Assembly (NCBI GenBank): GCA_034717695.1
Contig: JAYELS010000005.1
Span: forward strand, 186,001 to 250,000
Reading direction: 5' to 3'
DNA length: 64,000 nt
Origin: NAT127 sp034717695
GTDB lineage: Bacteria > Pseudomonadota > Gammaproteobacteria > Pseudomonadales > Porticoccaceae
Below, one piece after another: positions 35,864 through 46,220 of this stretch; position 1 is the first letter of the stretch; each line of letters begins with the position of its first letter. Below the pieces are notes generated by a model that made no database searches, was not told where the DNA came from, and worked only from the letters and a program-made list of their open reading frames with translations. Both the position numbers and the translations under genes were made by a program.

Positions 35864-37039
35864 TCAGGCCTCGGCCGCCTTTTTCAGGCGGCTGAAGCAG
35901 ATCACCGCCGGCAGGGCCAGCGGCAGGATGGCCAGGTAGGCCGTCTCGTAACTGCCGGTGAAATCCCGCAGCCAGCCGGCCACGAAGGGCATGGTCCCCG
36001 ACAGGCTGCCAAAGCCCATGATGATGCCCATGGCCCGGGCGAAGTTGGCGATACCGAAGCGGTGCGCCGCGGTGGTCCCGATCAGCGGGGACACGCCCCC
36101 GGCGGTGGCGCCGAGCAGCAGCACCCCGGCGGCAAAGGGCAGGAAGCTGTCCGCCGTGGCGACCCCCAGCAACCCCAGGGCGGCCAGCGCCAGTAGGGTG
36201 TAATAGATGCCGTGGTGGCTGATCCGATCCGCCAGGGAGCCGGAAATGAACTTGCCCCCCGCCATCAGCAACGACGCCCCGCCGACGATCAGCCCCGCCT
36301 GCTGCTGGGGAATACCCAGGTCCTGGGCCTGCAGGCCGAGGTTCTGCAGCACCGCCACGAACAGCCCCCCGGGAATCAGATAGCAGATGCCGAGCAGGTA
36401 GATATCCCGGTTGCCGAGCAGGGCGCGGGTGCCGATGGCCGGCCTGCTGTCCGCCTGCGGGGCCGCCGCCGGACGGGCCCTGACAATCAGGAACGCCATG
36501 GGCAGGATCACCACGCTGATGGCGACGGCGAGGGACGCCAGCACCGGGCGCCAGGCCATCTCGGCGAGCATTGCGGTGGCCACCACCGGCATGATCAAGC
36601 CCCCGAGGGAGGTGCCGAGGGCACAGATGCCGAGGGCCATGCCGCGCTTGCTGTCGAAGGCCTGGGCCACCAGGGTCTGGGCCATCAGCGGGCCGGCGAG
36701 CCCCATCCCCAGGGGCATCAACACCCAGAAGATGAGGATGATGGCGATCGCCGTCGGCGCCGCCACCACCGCCAGCAGGCCCAGGGTGTAGGCCAGCACC
36801 CCGGCGGTGATCACCCAGCGGCGCTGGAAGCGGTCGATCAAGATGCCGCTGAAGGGTGCCAGCAGGCCGGCCATCAGGGTCATGCCCATGTAACCGAGCA
36901 TCAGCTCCCCCCGGGGCACCTGGAATTCCTCCACCCAGTGGACGACGAAAAAGGTGAAACAATAGACACCGACACCGATCACGAGAATCTGCATCACCAG
37001 GGCAAAAGCCAGCACTTGCCAGCGGTAGTCGAGGCGCAT
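35864..37039 (-). CDS. MFS transporter (MCT/OFA-like)
   Basis: Twelve-helix inner-membrane carrier, 391 residues. Hydrophobic segments alternate evenly, the loop FSGILIDRFQRRW after helix 2 is the family's charged A-like motif, and GGKFISGSLADRISHHG is the corresponding loop in the second half. The overall look is of the monocarboxylate/oxalate-formate group. The substrate is unknown. It converges on the cyclase gene; a 6-bp hairpin CCCGGT/ACCGGG lies in the gap. Confidence 0.88.
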   Translation of the reverse strand: MRLDYRWQVLAFALVMQILVIGVGVYCFTFFVVHWVEEFQVPRGELMLGYMGMTLMAGLLAPFSGILIDRFQRRWVITAGVLAYTLGLLAVVAAPTAIAIILIFWVLMPLGMGLAGPLMAQTLVAQAFDSKRGMALGICALGTSLGGLIMPVVATAMLAEMAWRPVLASLAVAISVVILPMAFLIVRARPAAAPQADSRPAIGTRALLGNRDIYLLGICYLIPGGLFVAVLQNLGLQAQDLGIPQQQAGLIVGGASLLMAGGKFISGSLADRISHHGIYYTLLALAALGLLGVATADSFLPFAAGVLLLGATAGGVSPLIGTTAAHRFGIANFARAMGIIMGFGSLSGTMPFVAGWLRDFTGSYETAYLAILPLALPAVICFSRLKKAAEA

Positions 37040-37214
37040 CCGGGAATCCTTCTAGCGGGTCGGGTGGGAGGGCGAGGCGCGGAAGGCCCATTCTATCGGC
37101 CGGCGGCGGACAACACTATCGACCGTCCCGGCGCCGCCAATGATCTGGCACAGGGCGGCGAGCCTCGGCAGGGAGTACAGTGTCGCACTCCAACGATGCT
37201 CCCAGGCCGACACC

Positions 37215-37463
37215 ATGCCTCACCAACGCCCCCCAGATGTCGCCAGCGACGAAACCCCTTCGCCAACCACCCCGGCGGCGCCCTACGGATTCTGGCGCAC
37301 GGTGGTGATCGTGCTGTGCGGCCACCTCGGCGTCAGGCCCGCCCACAAGCGCCGGGAGGATTTCCAGCGCGCCCGGGGGCCCTATGTGTTCGCCGTGGCG
37401 GTGCTCTACTTCGCCCTGGTGATCGCCGGGCTGATCGTGCTGGTCAATCTGATCGCCCCCTAG
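37215..37463 (+). CDS. DUF2970 small membrane protein
   Basis: 82 residues from the ATG at 37215: a proline/threonine-rich start, GHLGVRPAHKRREDFQRARGP and one C-terminal helix (YVFAVAVLYFALVIAGLIVLVNLI), the typical DUF2970 pattern. Function unknown. It lies in the gap between the divergent MFS gene and a plus-strand SDR. Confidence 0.82.
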   Translation: MPHQRPPDVASDETPSPTTPAAPYGFWRTVVIVLCGHLGVRPAHKRREDFQRARGPYVFAVAVLYFALVIAGLIVLVNLIAP

Positions 37464-37548
37464 GGCCTACAGACTGCATTGATTCAGCCCATTGTTGCCA
37501 ATCCGCCAAGTCGCGGGGCGATGGCGACCCGGCGCCCCCGTCGATGTC

Positions 37549-37554
37549 TACAAT
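37549..37554 (+). promoter_or_regulatory. Possible -10 box of the SDR gene
   Basis: TACAAT, 46 bases before the SDR ATG at 37600, in the gap after the DUF2970 gene. No convincing -35 is seen. Confidence 0.3.
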
Positions 37555-37599
37555 CCGCTCCACAGGGGCCGCCCGGCCCGACATTGCGAGGAGCGCACC

Positions 37600-38373
37600 A
37601 TGAACCCACCCTGCGGATCCGACATCAGCGGCAAGCGCATCATCATCACCGGCGGCACCAGTGGCATGGGGCAGGCGCTGGTGGAGGCCTTCCCGGGCCT
37701 CGGCGCCCAGGTGGTATTCCTGGGCCGCGACCAGGCGCGGGGCGAGGCCCTCGCCGCCAGCAGCGGCGCCCACTTCATCCGCGCCGATGTGGCGGAGGAA
37801 GCGGAGATCCAGGCCGCCATCGACCAGGGGGTGGCACGGCTCGGCGGTCTCGATGTGCTGGTCCACGCCGCCGGCATATCCCCGGGCAGCAAGGCCGAGG
37901 CCATCGGCCTCGCCGAGTGGAACCAGGTGATGGCCATCAACGCCACCGGCACCTTCCTGAGCAACGTGCACGCCTTCCCGCACCTGAAGGAAAACGGCGG
38001 GGCAATTCTCAATTTCTCCAGCGCCGGCGGCATCCAGGGCTATCCCGGCAAGGCCCACTACGCCGCCAGCAAGGGCGCGGTCACCGCCTGGGTTCGCTCC
38101 CTGGCCCGGGAGTGGGCCCCCTACGGGATCCGCGTCAACGCCATCGCCCCCGCCATCTGGACCCCCATGTACGACAACACCCGGGCGTCCATGACCCCGG
38201 AGCAGTTGGCCCAGCACGATGCCATGATGAAAAGCGCCGTGCCCCTGGGGGGCAAGCTGGGGGACGTCAAGGCGGACTATCTGCCGGTGATGCGCTTTCT
38301 GTGCAGCGACGACGCCCGCTTTCTCACCGGCCAGGTGTACGCCATCGACGGCGGCATCCTGATGCTGCGCTGA
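37600..38373 (+). CDS. Short-chain dehydrogenase/reductase
   Basis: Classical SDR oxidoreductase, 257 residues from the ATG at 37600 (GAGGAG upstream). Cofactor loop TGGTSGMG is at 17-24, NAG-like HAAGIS at about 89-94, catalytic serine in NFSSAGG (140-141), and YAASK (Tyr154, Lys158). The C-terminal RFLTGQVYAIDGG is standard. Acidic or polar cues for NAD versus NADP are unclear. Substrate unknown; no pathway partner nearby. Confidence 0.9.
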   Translation: MNPPCGSDISGKRIIITGGTSGMGQALVEAFPGLGAQVVFLGRDQARGEALAASSGAHFIRADVAEEAEIQAAIDQGVARLGGLDVLVHAAGISPGSKAEAIGLAEWNQVMAINATGTFLSNVHAFPHLKENGGAILNFSSAGGIQGYPGKAHYAASKGAVTAWVRSLAREWAPYGIRVNAIAPAIWTPMYDNTRASMTPEQLAQHDAMMKSAVPLGGKLGDVKADYLPVMRFLCSDDARFLTGQVYAIDGGILMLR

Positions 38374-38392
38374 TCCCGGGTCGGCGGGCCGC

Positions 38393-38398
38393 TATACT
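38393..38398 (+). promoter_or_regulatory. Possible -10 box of trmO
   Basis: TATACT in GCTATACT, 33 bases before the trmO ATG; -35 is weak. Confidence 0.3.
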
Positions 38399-38430
38399 CC
38401 CCGCCCCGCTCCGAGGATTTCGCACCCGCC

Positions 38431-39156
38431 ATGCCCCTCTCCGACAGCACCTTCCGGTTCGAGCCCATCGGCATCGTCCACTCCCCCTACCGGGACAAGT
38501 TCGCCGTGCCCCGCCAGCCGGGTCTGGTGCCCGCGGCGCGGGGGGAGTTGCACCTGCTCGGCGATTGCAATCGGGGAGAGACCCTGGAGGGCCTCGGGGG
38601 CTTCTCCCACCTGTGGCTGACGTTCGTGTTCCACCGGGTCCTGGGCCAGGGCTGGAAGCCCCGGGTGCGCCCGCCGCGGCTCGGCGGCAACCGCCGGGTC
38701 GGGGTGTTCGCCAGCCGCAGCCCGTTTCGCCCCAACCCCATCGGCCTGTCGGCGGTGCGGCTCGACGGCATCGAGGAGCGCGGCGGCCAGTGGCTGCTGC
38801 ACCTCGGCGGCATCGACCTGGTGGATGGCACGCCGATCCTCGACATCAAGCCCTACCTGCCCTACGCCGACGCCATCGCCAATGCCCGGGGCGGCTTTGC
38901 GGACGGCAGCCCGCCGGCGGTTGCGGTCACCTTTTCCGACGCCAGCCGCGGCGCCTTGGCCGCCCTCGCCGACCGTCATCCCGGGCTTGGGGAACTCATC
39001 ACCCAGGTGCTGGCCCAGCAGCCCCAGCCCGCCTATCGCGGTGCCGGCGAGCGGGTCTACGGCATGGCCCTTTACGACCTCGACATCCGCTGGATAGTCC
39101 ACCCCCACGGCTGCGAAGTGATCGCCATCGAGCCCGGCCCCGCAGCGGGGGAATAG
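38431..39156 (+). CDS. trmO: tRNA (N6-threonylcarbamoyladenosine(37)-N6)-methyltransferase TrmO
   Basis: Methylates t6A37 of tRNA-Thr using SAM; once named TsaA/YaeB. 241 residues: an N-terminal UPF0066 beta-barrel starting FEPIGIVHSPYRDKFAVPRQPG, with FSHLWLTFVFH, ASRSPFRPNPIGLS and DLVDGTPILDIKPYLPYAD, all diagnostic. The second small domain ends near PHGCEVIAIEP. Stand-alone gene. Confidence 0.95.
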   Translation: MPLSDSTFRFEPIGIVHSPYRDKFAVPRQPGLVPAARGELHLLGDCNRGETLEGLGGFSHLWLTFVFHRVLGQGWKPRVRPPRLGGNRRVGVFASRSPFRPNPIGLSAVRLDGIEERGGQWLLHLGGIDLVDGTPILDIKPYLPYADAIANARGGFADGSPPAVAVTFSDASRGALAALADRHPGLGELITQVLAQQPQPAYRGAGERVYGMALYDLDIRWIVHPHGCEVIAIEPGPAAGE

Positions 39157-39291
39157 GACGCGAGAGCGGGGTACCGGCACCACGCCCGGGATCGACAGGG
39201 GCTGCGCCAGGTCAATGGACAACCCCCGGCACCGCTGGCATGATCCCGCCCCTCGCCGCGCCGCCCGGCGCGCCCCAGCCAGGAGACAGCC

Positions 39292-39633
39292 ATGAGCACC
39301 CTTCCCCCCTGCCCCCAGTGCGGCTCCGAATTCAGCTACCCCGACGGCGCCCTGCTGATCTGCCCGGAGTGCGGCCACGAGTGGTCTCAGGAAAGCGCCG
39401 CCGAACCCGGCGATGGCGAGAAAATCCACAAGGATGCCAACGGCAATGTCCTCCAGGACGGGGACAGCGTGACGGTGGTCAAGGATCTCAAGGTCAAGGG
39501 CTCGTCCCTGGTGGTGAAGGTGGGCACCAAGGTGAAGAACATCCGCCTGGTGGACGGCGACCACGACATCGACTGCAAGATCGACGGCATCGGCGCCATG
39601 AAGCTCAAGTCGGAATTCGTGAAAAAAATCTGA
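39292..39633 (+). CDS. phnA: PhnA/YjdM-type zinc-ribbon protein
   Basis: 113 residues: an N-terminal zinc ribbon (CPQCGSEF and CPECGHEW) and a C-terminal PhnA barrel (DANGNVLQDGDSVTVVKDLKVKG, then DHDIDCKIDGIGAMKLKSEFVKK). Often annotated as alkylphosphonate utilisation, but the family is not shown to hydrolyse phosphonates; role uncertain. GGAG precedes the ATG. Nothing about phosphonates is nearby. Confidence 0.93.
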   Translation: MSTLPPCPQCGSEFSYPDGALLICPECGHEWSQESAAEPGDGEKIHKDANGNVLQDGDSVTVVKDLKVKGSSLVVKVGTKVKNIRLVDGDHDIDCKIDGIGAMKLKSEFVKKI

Positions 39634-39721
39634 GGTGTTGCGGCCGGTGCGCCATGACCTTCCGGGCTTGGCGTTCACCCCCGAAAGCTCAGGCAGCAGA
39701 TCCGAAAGGTGGCGGGCGAGT

Positions 39722-39746
39722 AAAAAAGCCCTTGGCGGAGAAAGGC
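39722..39746 (-). terminator. Terminator of the alpha/beta hydrolase gene
   Basis: On the minus strand GCCTTT and AAGGGC pair (one G-U) around a 7-base loop and are followed by six T, about 70 bases after the hydrolase stop at 39817. Confidence 0.55.
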
Positions 39747-39816
39747 CCGTGGGTAGCGCCATGGGGCGGCATTCGACCCACGGCGCCCCTCCCGCCGGCC
39801 CAACATCTCCGATTGA

Positions 39817-40851
39817 TCATCCCCGCCGACAGAAGTCCGCCAGGCTCACCGCTGTATCGCGACTGATATCGGGGCAGATAGAGGGGAACACCTCGATGCC
39901 GTGCACCGTCCCCATCACCGTGCGGCAGCGGGCCCGCACACCGGCCCGCAACAGCAGGCGGTAAAAGGCGATGCCCTCGTCCCGCAGGGGATCGCACTCG
40001 TTGACACTGACCACCACCGGCACCAGTCCCCGCACGTCCTCTTCCGTGGCAAATCCCGGCCAGGCAAGGGGGTTGCGGTTGTCGAATTCGGCCATGCCAT
40101 AGGCCATGGCACCCTGGTTGTGGTGCAGATCGAGCAAAATGCCATGGTTTTCGCTGGACGACGGGTAGCGCTCGTCAGGCCATTGCCCCGCGATATAGGG
40201 GCACATGGCGTAGATACCGCTGATGCGGTGCAGCCCGTTGTCGCGCTTGAGGCGCAAACCGGTGGCGATGGCCAGGTTGGCGCCGCCGCTATCGCCCGCA
40301 ATCACCACGCGGCCAGCGTCGAGCCCCAGTTCGGCAGCCTGCGCCACCAGCCACGCCAGGCCGGATACGCAGTCGTTGAGACCCGCGGGGTAGGGCGCCA
40401 CCTCGGGCACGGTGGAGGGGGTGAGGGCGTTGCGAAACTCCACCAGTGCAACGGCCACCCCCTGGGCGGCGAGGAGTCGGCCCCAGGCCTGGTAATTGCC
40501 CTGGTAACAGGACAGCGACATCATGCCGCCGCCGTGGATGTAGTAGATGCAGGGGAGCGGGGCGCTCGATGCGGGGCGCATCAGGCAAATCTTGCCGGTG
40601 TTGCCGTCAGGGGCCGAGACAAACCGGTGGTGGCTGATGGTGAGGCCGGTGGCCGGGGCGATGATCTGATCATCGAAGCTATCGAAAAAGGCCTGCAGGC
40701 CCTTGCGAATGGCGACGGCCTTGTCGCTCGCCGCTGACGCCAGCATGTCTTCCCGGCTCGCCACATTGCGCAGCGGCGGCGCCTGCCAGGCGGCAAGCCG
40801 CGCCTTGATGCGCGGGTCTATGCGGGAATCCTCCAGTATCCTGTTGGCCAT
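39817..40851 (-). CDS. Alpha/beta hydrolase, hormone-sensitive lipase (HSL) family
   Basis: Esterase/lipase-like enzyme of 344 residues. Oxyanion motif HGGG at 106-109, nucleophile in GDSGG (Ser188), acid in ECDPLRDEG and histidine in GTVHGIEVF, the complete HSL triad. An N-terminal cap region (1-80) precedes the fold, and no signal peptide is seen. Natural substrate unknown. The gene ends before a T-rich terminator. Confidence 0.9.
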   Translation of the reverse strand: MANRILEDSRIDPRIKARLAAWQAPPLRNVASREDMLASAASDKAVAIRKGLQAFFDSFDDQIIAPATGLTISHHRFVSAPDGNTGKICLMRPASSAPLPCIYYIHGGGMMSLSCYQGNYQAWGRLLAAQGVAVALVEFRNALTPSTVPEVAPYPAGLNDCVSGLAWLVAQAAELGLDAGRVVIAGDSGGANLAIATGLRLKRDNGLHRISGIYAMCPYIAGQWPDERYPSSSENHGILLDLHHNQGAMAYGMAEFDNRNPLAWPGFATEEDVRGLVPVVVSVNECDPLRDEGIAFYRLLLRAGVRARCRTVMGTVHGIEVFPSICPDISRDTAVSLADFCRRG

Positions 40852-40914
40852 GATCCTCGCCCTCCCCTGTCGGTCTTTGCCCGGCGCATTCCCAGCGGGC
40901 CGGGCAACGGCGGT

Positions 40915-42240
<1,326 letters not shown>

Positions 42241-42340
42241 GGAAGTGCCAGTGATGGCGGCCCTCGGGCCGAAAAGTCGCGGAGTATAGCACAGCCTTTG
42301 GCAACGCCAGCCAGTGCCGGCCGGCGCCCCACCCTCGGCC

Positions 42341-43861
42341 TCAGTGGCCCGGGTGGCGCACCTGGACAGCCCGGTATTCGCTGCTGGCGTAGAGTTCGTC
42401 GAGGGGCACCGACACCCCCGGGCGAATCACCATCCGGGCGTGGCGGCGCTGCAGCTGGCGGGGGCAATCGACGCCGCAGGCGTGGGCGATGACGGTCACC
42501 TCCTTGACCATGTTGCGCACATACTGGGCCACCCGCACCGCCTTGTCGGTGGGGTCGAGGCCCCGTTGCAGTTCCGGGTCGTGGGTGGTGATGCCGGTGG
42601 GGCAGGTGTTCTTGTTGCACTGCATGGCCTGGATGCAGCCGAGGGCGAACATGAAACCCCGCGCCGAGTTGACGAAGTCGGCCCCGGTGGCGAGGGCCCA
42701 GGCCACGTCCACCGGCAGGATCAGCTTGCCGGAGGCGATGATCCGGATGCGCTCCCGAAGGCCCCGGGCCACCAGCCTGTCCACCACCAGGGGCAGGGTC
42801 TCGCGGATCGGCAGGCCGGCGTGGTCGAGCAGGCTCTGGGGGGCGGCGCCGGTGCCGCCGTCGCCGCTGTCGAGGGTGATGAAATCCGGCGCCGATTCGC
42901 TCCCCCGGGCGAGGATGGCATCGCACAGCTCGTCGAAGAAGTCCATGTGACCCACCACCATCTTGAAGCCCACCGGCTTGCCGGTCAGGTCGCGGATGTG
43001 GGCGATGGCGTCGAGCAGTTGGTCGACGCTGCGGATATCCGTATGGCCGTTGGGGCTGATGGAGTCGTGGCCCCGGGGAATGCCGCGGATATGGGCGATC
43101 TCCTCGGTGACCTTGATACCCGGCAGGATGCCCCCCTTGCCGGGCTTGGCGCCCTGGCTGATCTTGATCTCGAACATCCTCACCTGGGGGTGCTCGGCGA
43201 TGGTCTTGAGCTTGTCGTCGCTGAGGTTGCCGTCCCCGTCCCGCACCCCGTACTTGGCGGTGCCGATCTGGAACACGATGTCGGCGCCGCCGGACAGGTG
43301 ATAGTCGGACAGGCCGCCCTCCCCGGTGTTGAGCCAGCAGCCGGCCATCTTCGCGCCCCGGGACAGGGCGACCACCGCCGGGCGGGAGATGGCACCGTAG
43401 CTCATGGCGGAGATGTTGATGAGGGAGGCGGTCTCGTAGGGATGACGGCAATAGGGGCCGATTACCACCGGGGACACCGCGTGTTCCTCCGCCAGGGACG
43501 GAAAGGGGTGGGGCGAGAAGATCAGGGTGCCCGGGGTGGTGATGCTCTGGGTGGAACCGAAGGGCAGGGTGCTGTCGACGTTCTTGGCGGCGCGGTACAC
43601 CCAGGAGCGCTGGGCGCGGTTGAAGGGCATCTCCTCCCGATCCATGGCGTAGAAGTACTGGCGCAGAAAGTTGCCGAGGTGCTCGAACAGGTAGCGGAAG
43701 CGGCCGATCACCGGGTAGTTGCGGCGGATGGTGTGGCGGGTCTGGCGCACATCCACCACGTAGGCGATGAACGCCATCACCACCAGGGCCACCAGCCCCG
43801 CCAGCACCAAGGCCACGAATATCTGCAGCAGCAACAGCAGCAGGGGTAAACCGTTTTCCAT
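42341..43861 (-). CDS. Membrane-anchored FMN-binding glutamate synthase-like protein
   Basis: 506 residues with an N-terminal membrane helix (about 5-35) and a glutamate-synthase FMN/Fe-S catalytic-type domain. Family motifs: SAMSYGAISRPAVVALSRGAK, LNTGEGGLSDYH, FEIKISQGAKPGKGG, LDSGDGGTGAAP, and the cysteine triplet CIQAMQCNKNTCPTG for a 3Fe-4S cluster. There is no glutaminase domain or small subunit nearby, so it is unlikely to be a complete GOGAT; the true reaction is unknown. Confidence 0.85.
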   Translation of the reverse strand: MENGLPLLLLLLQIFVALVLAGLVALVVMAFIAYVVDVRQTRHTIRRNYPVIGRFRYLFEHLGNFLRQYFYAMDREEMPFNRAQRSWVYRAAKNVDSTLPFGSTQSITTPGTLIFSPHPFPSLAEEHAVSPVVIGPYCRHPYETASLINISAMSYGAISRPAVVALSRGAKMAGCWLNTGEGGLSDYHLSGGADIVFQIGTAKYGVRDGDGNLSDDKLKTIAEHPQVRMFEIKISQGAKPGKGGILPGIKVTEEIAHIRGIPRGHDSISPNGHTDIRSVDQLLDAIAHIRDLTGKPVGFKMVVGHMDFFDELCDAILARGSESAPDFITLDSGDGGTGAAPQSLLDHAGLPIRETLPLVVDRLVARGLRERIRIIASGKLILPVDVAWALATGADFVNSARGFMFALGCIQAMQCNKNTCPTGITTHDPELQRGLDPTDKAVRVAQYVRNMVKEVTVIAHACGVDCPRQLQRRHARMVIRPGVSVPLDELYASSEYRAVQVRHPGH

Positions 43862-43878
43862 GGTGATGCTCTCCTCGC

Positions 43879-43884
43879 TATGAT
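43879..43884 (+). promoter_or_regulatory. Possible -10 box of the MATE gene
   Basis: TATGAT in GCTATGAT, 72 bases before the chosen start, in the divergent gap. The -35 candidate TTCCAT is weak. Confidence 0.3.
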
Positions 43885-43955
43885 GGCCCGTTGTCGACAG
43901 GGCGATTAGACGCCAAACCCCGGGGTTTTTCCATGCGCCAACTCAGCCATTGTCC

Positions 43956-45311
43956 ATGTCCGCCCCCGCCTGCGCCGTGACCCGGGCGCCCGTGCGGCGC
44001 GAGCTCGGGCACCTGGTGCGGCTGGCCCTGCCCCTCCTGGTGGGGCAGCTGGCCATCGTCGGCCTCGCCATCACCGACGTGCTGATGAGCGGTCGCGCCG
44101 GCACCGGGCAGCTGGCGGGGGTGACCCTGGGGGCCACCCTGTTCGACCTGCCGATGATGTTCCTGGTGGGGGTGTTCATCGCCAATGGCGCCCTGGTGGG
44201 GCGGCTGCACGGGGCCGGCGACGAGGCGGGGCTGCGCCGCCAGTTCCACAACAGCCTGTGGCTGGCGCTGCCCATCGGACTCGCGGCGGCGGCGCTGATG
44301 GCCGCCCTGCGCTGGCTGGCGGTGGACGGCCTCGACGCAGGTCAGGAGGCCAAGGCGGTGGCCCGGGGCTACCTGCTGCCGATGATCGCCACCGCCTTCG
44401 TGCTGCCCTTCGTGCTCGCCCTGCGCACCAGCCTGGAGGGCATGGGCCTGCCCAATGTGGCCATGGGCTTCAACCTCATGGGGTTTCTCGTCAACATTCC
44501 CCTCGATTACGGGCTGATCCACGGCCACTGGGGCCTGCCCGCCCTCGGGGGTGCCGGCTGCGGCTGGGCGACCCTGACGGTGGTGCTGTTGATCGTCGGC
44601 GGCGAAGTCCTCTTTATCCGCCGCGCCCGGCGCCCGCGCCAGCTGGGGTTGTTGCGCCGCGATACCGAACCCCGGCGGCGGACCCTGCTCGCCACCCTCG
44701 CCATGGGGACACCCATCGGCGGCGCCATCCTCGCCGAGGCGGGGTTCTTCCATGTGATCCCGCTGCTGGTGGCCGCCCTCGGCACCGTGGCAGTGGCCGC
44801 CCACGGGGTGGCCATGAGCCTCGACATGCTGATGTTCATGGTGCCCCTGGCCATCTCCCAGGCCATGACCCTGCGCATCGCAAGGGCCCTTGGCGGCGGC
44901 GACGGCGGGGCGGCGCGGCTCTGCGTGCGGGTGGGCATCCGCGCCGCCCTGGCGGTGGCGCTGCTGCAATCCCTGTGCTACCTGCTGCTGCGGGAACCCC
45001 TGGCGGCGCTCTATTCCAGCGATTCGGCGGTGACCGCCCTGGCCGCCCAGCTGCTGCTGGTGGCGGCGGCGATCCGCCCCTTCGACGCCCTCCATATCGC
45101 CGGCACCGGTGCCCTGCGGGGCCACGGCGACACCCGCTCCACCCTGGTGATCAGCCTCGCCGCCTTTTGGTTGCTGGGGTTTCCCCTGTGCCTTGCGCTG
45201 GTGACCGGGGGCGCCGGGGTGGCGGGCGCCTGGCTGGCGATCCTCGCGGCGGTGACCTGTGCCAGCGCCATGACCCTGTGGCGGGTGGCCCGGCTGGTGG
45301 GGCGGGGATAA
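43956..45311 (+). CDS. MATE family efflux transporter (NorM-like)
   Basis: Twelve-helix sodium- or proton-driven exporter of cationic drugs or metabolites. 451 residues from the ATG at 43956 (a TTG at 43950 is possible). The two halves are related: LALPLLVGQLAIVGLAITDVLMSGRAG and LAMGTPIGGAILAEAGFFHVIP. An ATG at 43933 opens a 15-codon frame ending at 43980 inside this gene, probably chance. Closest in pattern to NorM/DinF-like MATE; substrate unknown. It ends next to a 7-bp repeat. Confidence 0.9.
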   Translation: MSAPACAVTRAPVRRELGHLVRLALPLLVGQLAIVGLAITDVLMSGRAGTGQLAGVTLGATLFDLPMMFLVGVFIANGALVGRLHGAGDEAGLRRQFHNSLWLALPIGLAAAALMAALRWLAVDGLDAGQEAKAVARGYLLPMIATAFVLPFVLALRTSLEGMGLPNVAMGFNLMGFLVNIPLDYGLIHGHWGLPALGGAGCGWATLTVVLLIVGGEVLFIRRARRPRQLGLLRRDTEPRRRTLLATLAMGTPIGGAILAEAGFFHVIPLLVAALGTVAVAAHGVAMSLDMLMFMVPLAISQAMTLRIARALGGGDGGAARLCVRVGIRAALAVALLQSLCYLLLREPLAALYSSDSAVTALAAQLLLVAAAIRPFDALHIAGTGALRGHGDTRSTLVISLAAFWLLGFPLCLALVTGGAGVAGAWLAILAAVTCASAMTLWRVARLVGRG

Positions 45312-45312
45312 C

Positions 45313-45347
45313 GGGTTCAGGGTTCAGGGTTCAGGGTTCAGGGTTCA
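45313..45347. repeat. Tandem repeat GGGTTCA, five copies
   Basis: Five exact copies of GGGTTCA fill the gap between the MATE stop and prmC stop; the first bases of the minus-strand copy (TGA) form the prmC stop codon. A 7-base period gives stops in all three frames on that strand. A simple sequence repeat prone to copy-number change. Confidence 0.9.
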
Positions 45348-46214
45348 GGTGCGGGTGCCGAGGGTGGCCCGCTCGAGGCCCGCCAGATCGGCGAGGGTCT
45401 CGATGCCACCGTAACCGGCCGCGGCGAACAGACCCCGCACGGCATGGCCCTGGTCGGCGCCGTGTTCCACCAGGAGCAGCCCGCCGGGGGCGAGATAGGC
45501 GGGGGCTGCGGCGATGATATGGGCGAGGTCGGCAAGGCCCCGGTTCCCCGCCACCAGGGCGCTCGCCGGTTCGTAGCGCACATCCCCCTCACCCAGGTGC
45601 GGATCGTCCCGATCGATATACGGGGGGTTGCTGACGATCAGGTCGAACCGCCCCGAGAGCGCCGCGAACCAGTCGCTTTGCAGCACCACCACGTTGTCGA
45701 GCCCGAGACGATCCCGGTTGCGGCTGGCGAGGGCCACGGCGTCCGCCTCCCGATCCACCGCCAGCAGGGTCCAGCCGGGCCGCTCGCTGGCCAGGGCCAG
45801 GGCGATGGCGCCGGTGCCGGTGCCGAGGTCCAGCACCCGGGCGGTGGGGCTCGCCACCCGCGCCAGGGCCGTCGCCACCAGCAGCTCGGTATCGGGGCGG
45901 GGAATCAGGGTGGCGGGGGTGACCTCAAGGGGCAGGGACCAGAATTCCCGCACCCCGGTGAGATGGGCCACCGGCTCGCCGGCGGCGCGGCGCGCCACCA
46001 GGGCGGCAAAGGCGGCGGCCACGGCGGGCTCGACCCGCCTCTCCGGCCAGGTGAACAGCCAGGTGCGGGAGCGCTCCATGAGATGGCCGAGCAGCACCTC
46101 GGCGTCGAGGCGCGGGCTGTTGGAGGTGGCGGCGAGGCGCAGGGTGGCGGCGGCGAGCAGCCCGGCAATGGTGGCGGACGCCGCCCCTTGGCCAGTGCCC
46201 CCCTCAATGTCCAA
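45345..46214 (-). CDS. prmC: Peptide chain release factor N5-glutamine methyltransferase PrmC
   Basis: Methylates the GGQ glutamine of release factors RF1 and RF2. 289 residues from a TTG at 46214; no ATG or GTG in frame nearby. LTGVREFWSLPLEV, DLGTGTGAIALALASERPGW (SAM) and VSNPPYIDRDDPH (substrate NPPY) are diagnostic. It follows prfA by 6 bases, its own substrate gene. The stop lies in a GGGTTCA tandem repeat. Confidence 0.95.
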   Translation of the reverse strand: MDIEGGTGQGAASATIAGLLAAATLRLAATSNSPRLDAEVLLGHLMERSRTWLFTWPERRVEPAVAAAFAALVARRAAGEPVAHLTGVREFWSLPLEVTPATLIPRPDTELLVATALARVASPTARVLDLGTGTGAIALALASERPGWTLLAVDREADAVALASRNRDRLGLDNVVVLQSDWFAALSGRFDLIVSNPPYIDRDDPHLGEGDVRYEPASALVAGNRGLADLAHIIAAAPAYLAPGGLLLVEHGADQGHAVRGLFAAAGYGGIETLADLAGLERATLGTRT

Positions 46215-46220
46215 GGGCCG

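Noticed and set aside
37145..37160. Sigma54-like TGGCAC before the DUF2970 gene
   Set aside because: The -12 element is missing (GGCG instead of TTGC).
43933..43980. 15-codon upstream frame overlapping the MATE start
   Set aside because: No ribosome site and no regulatory peptide features; probably chance.
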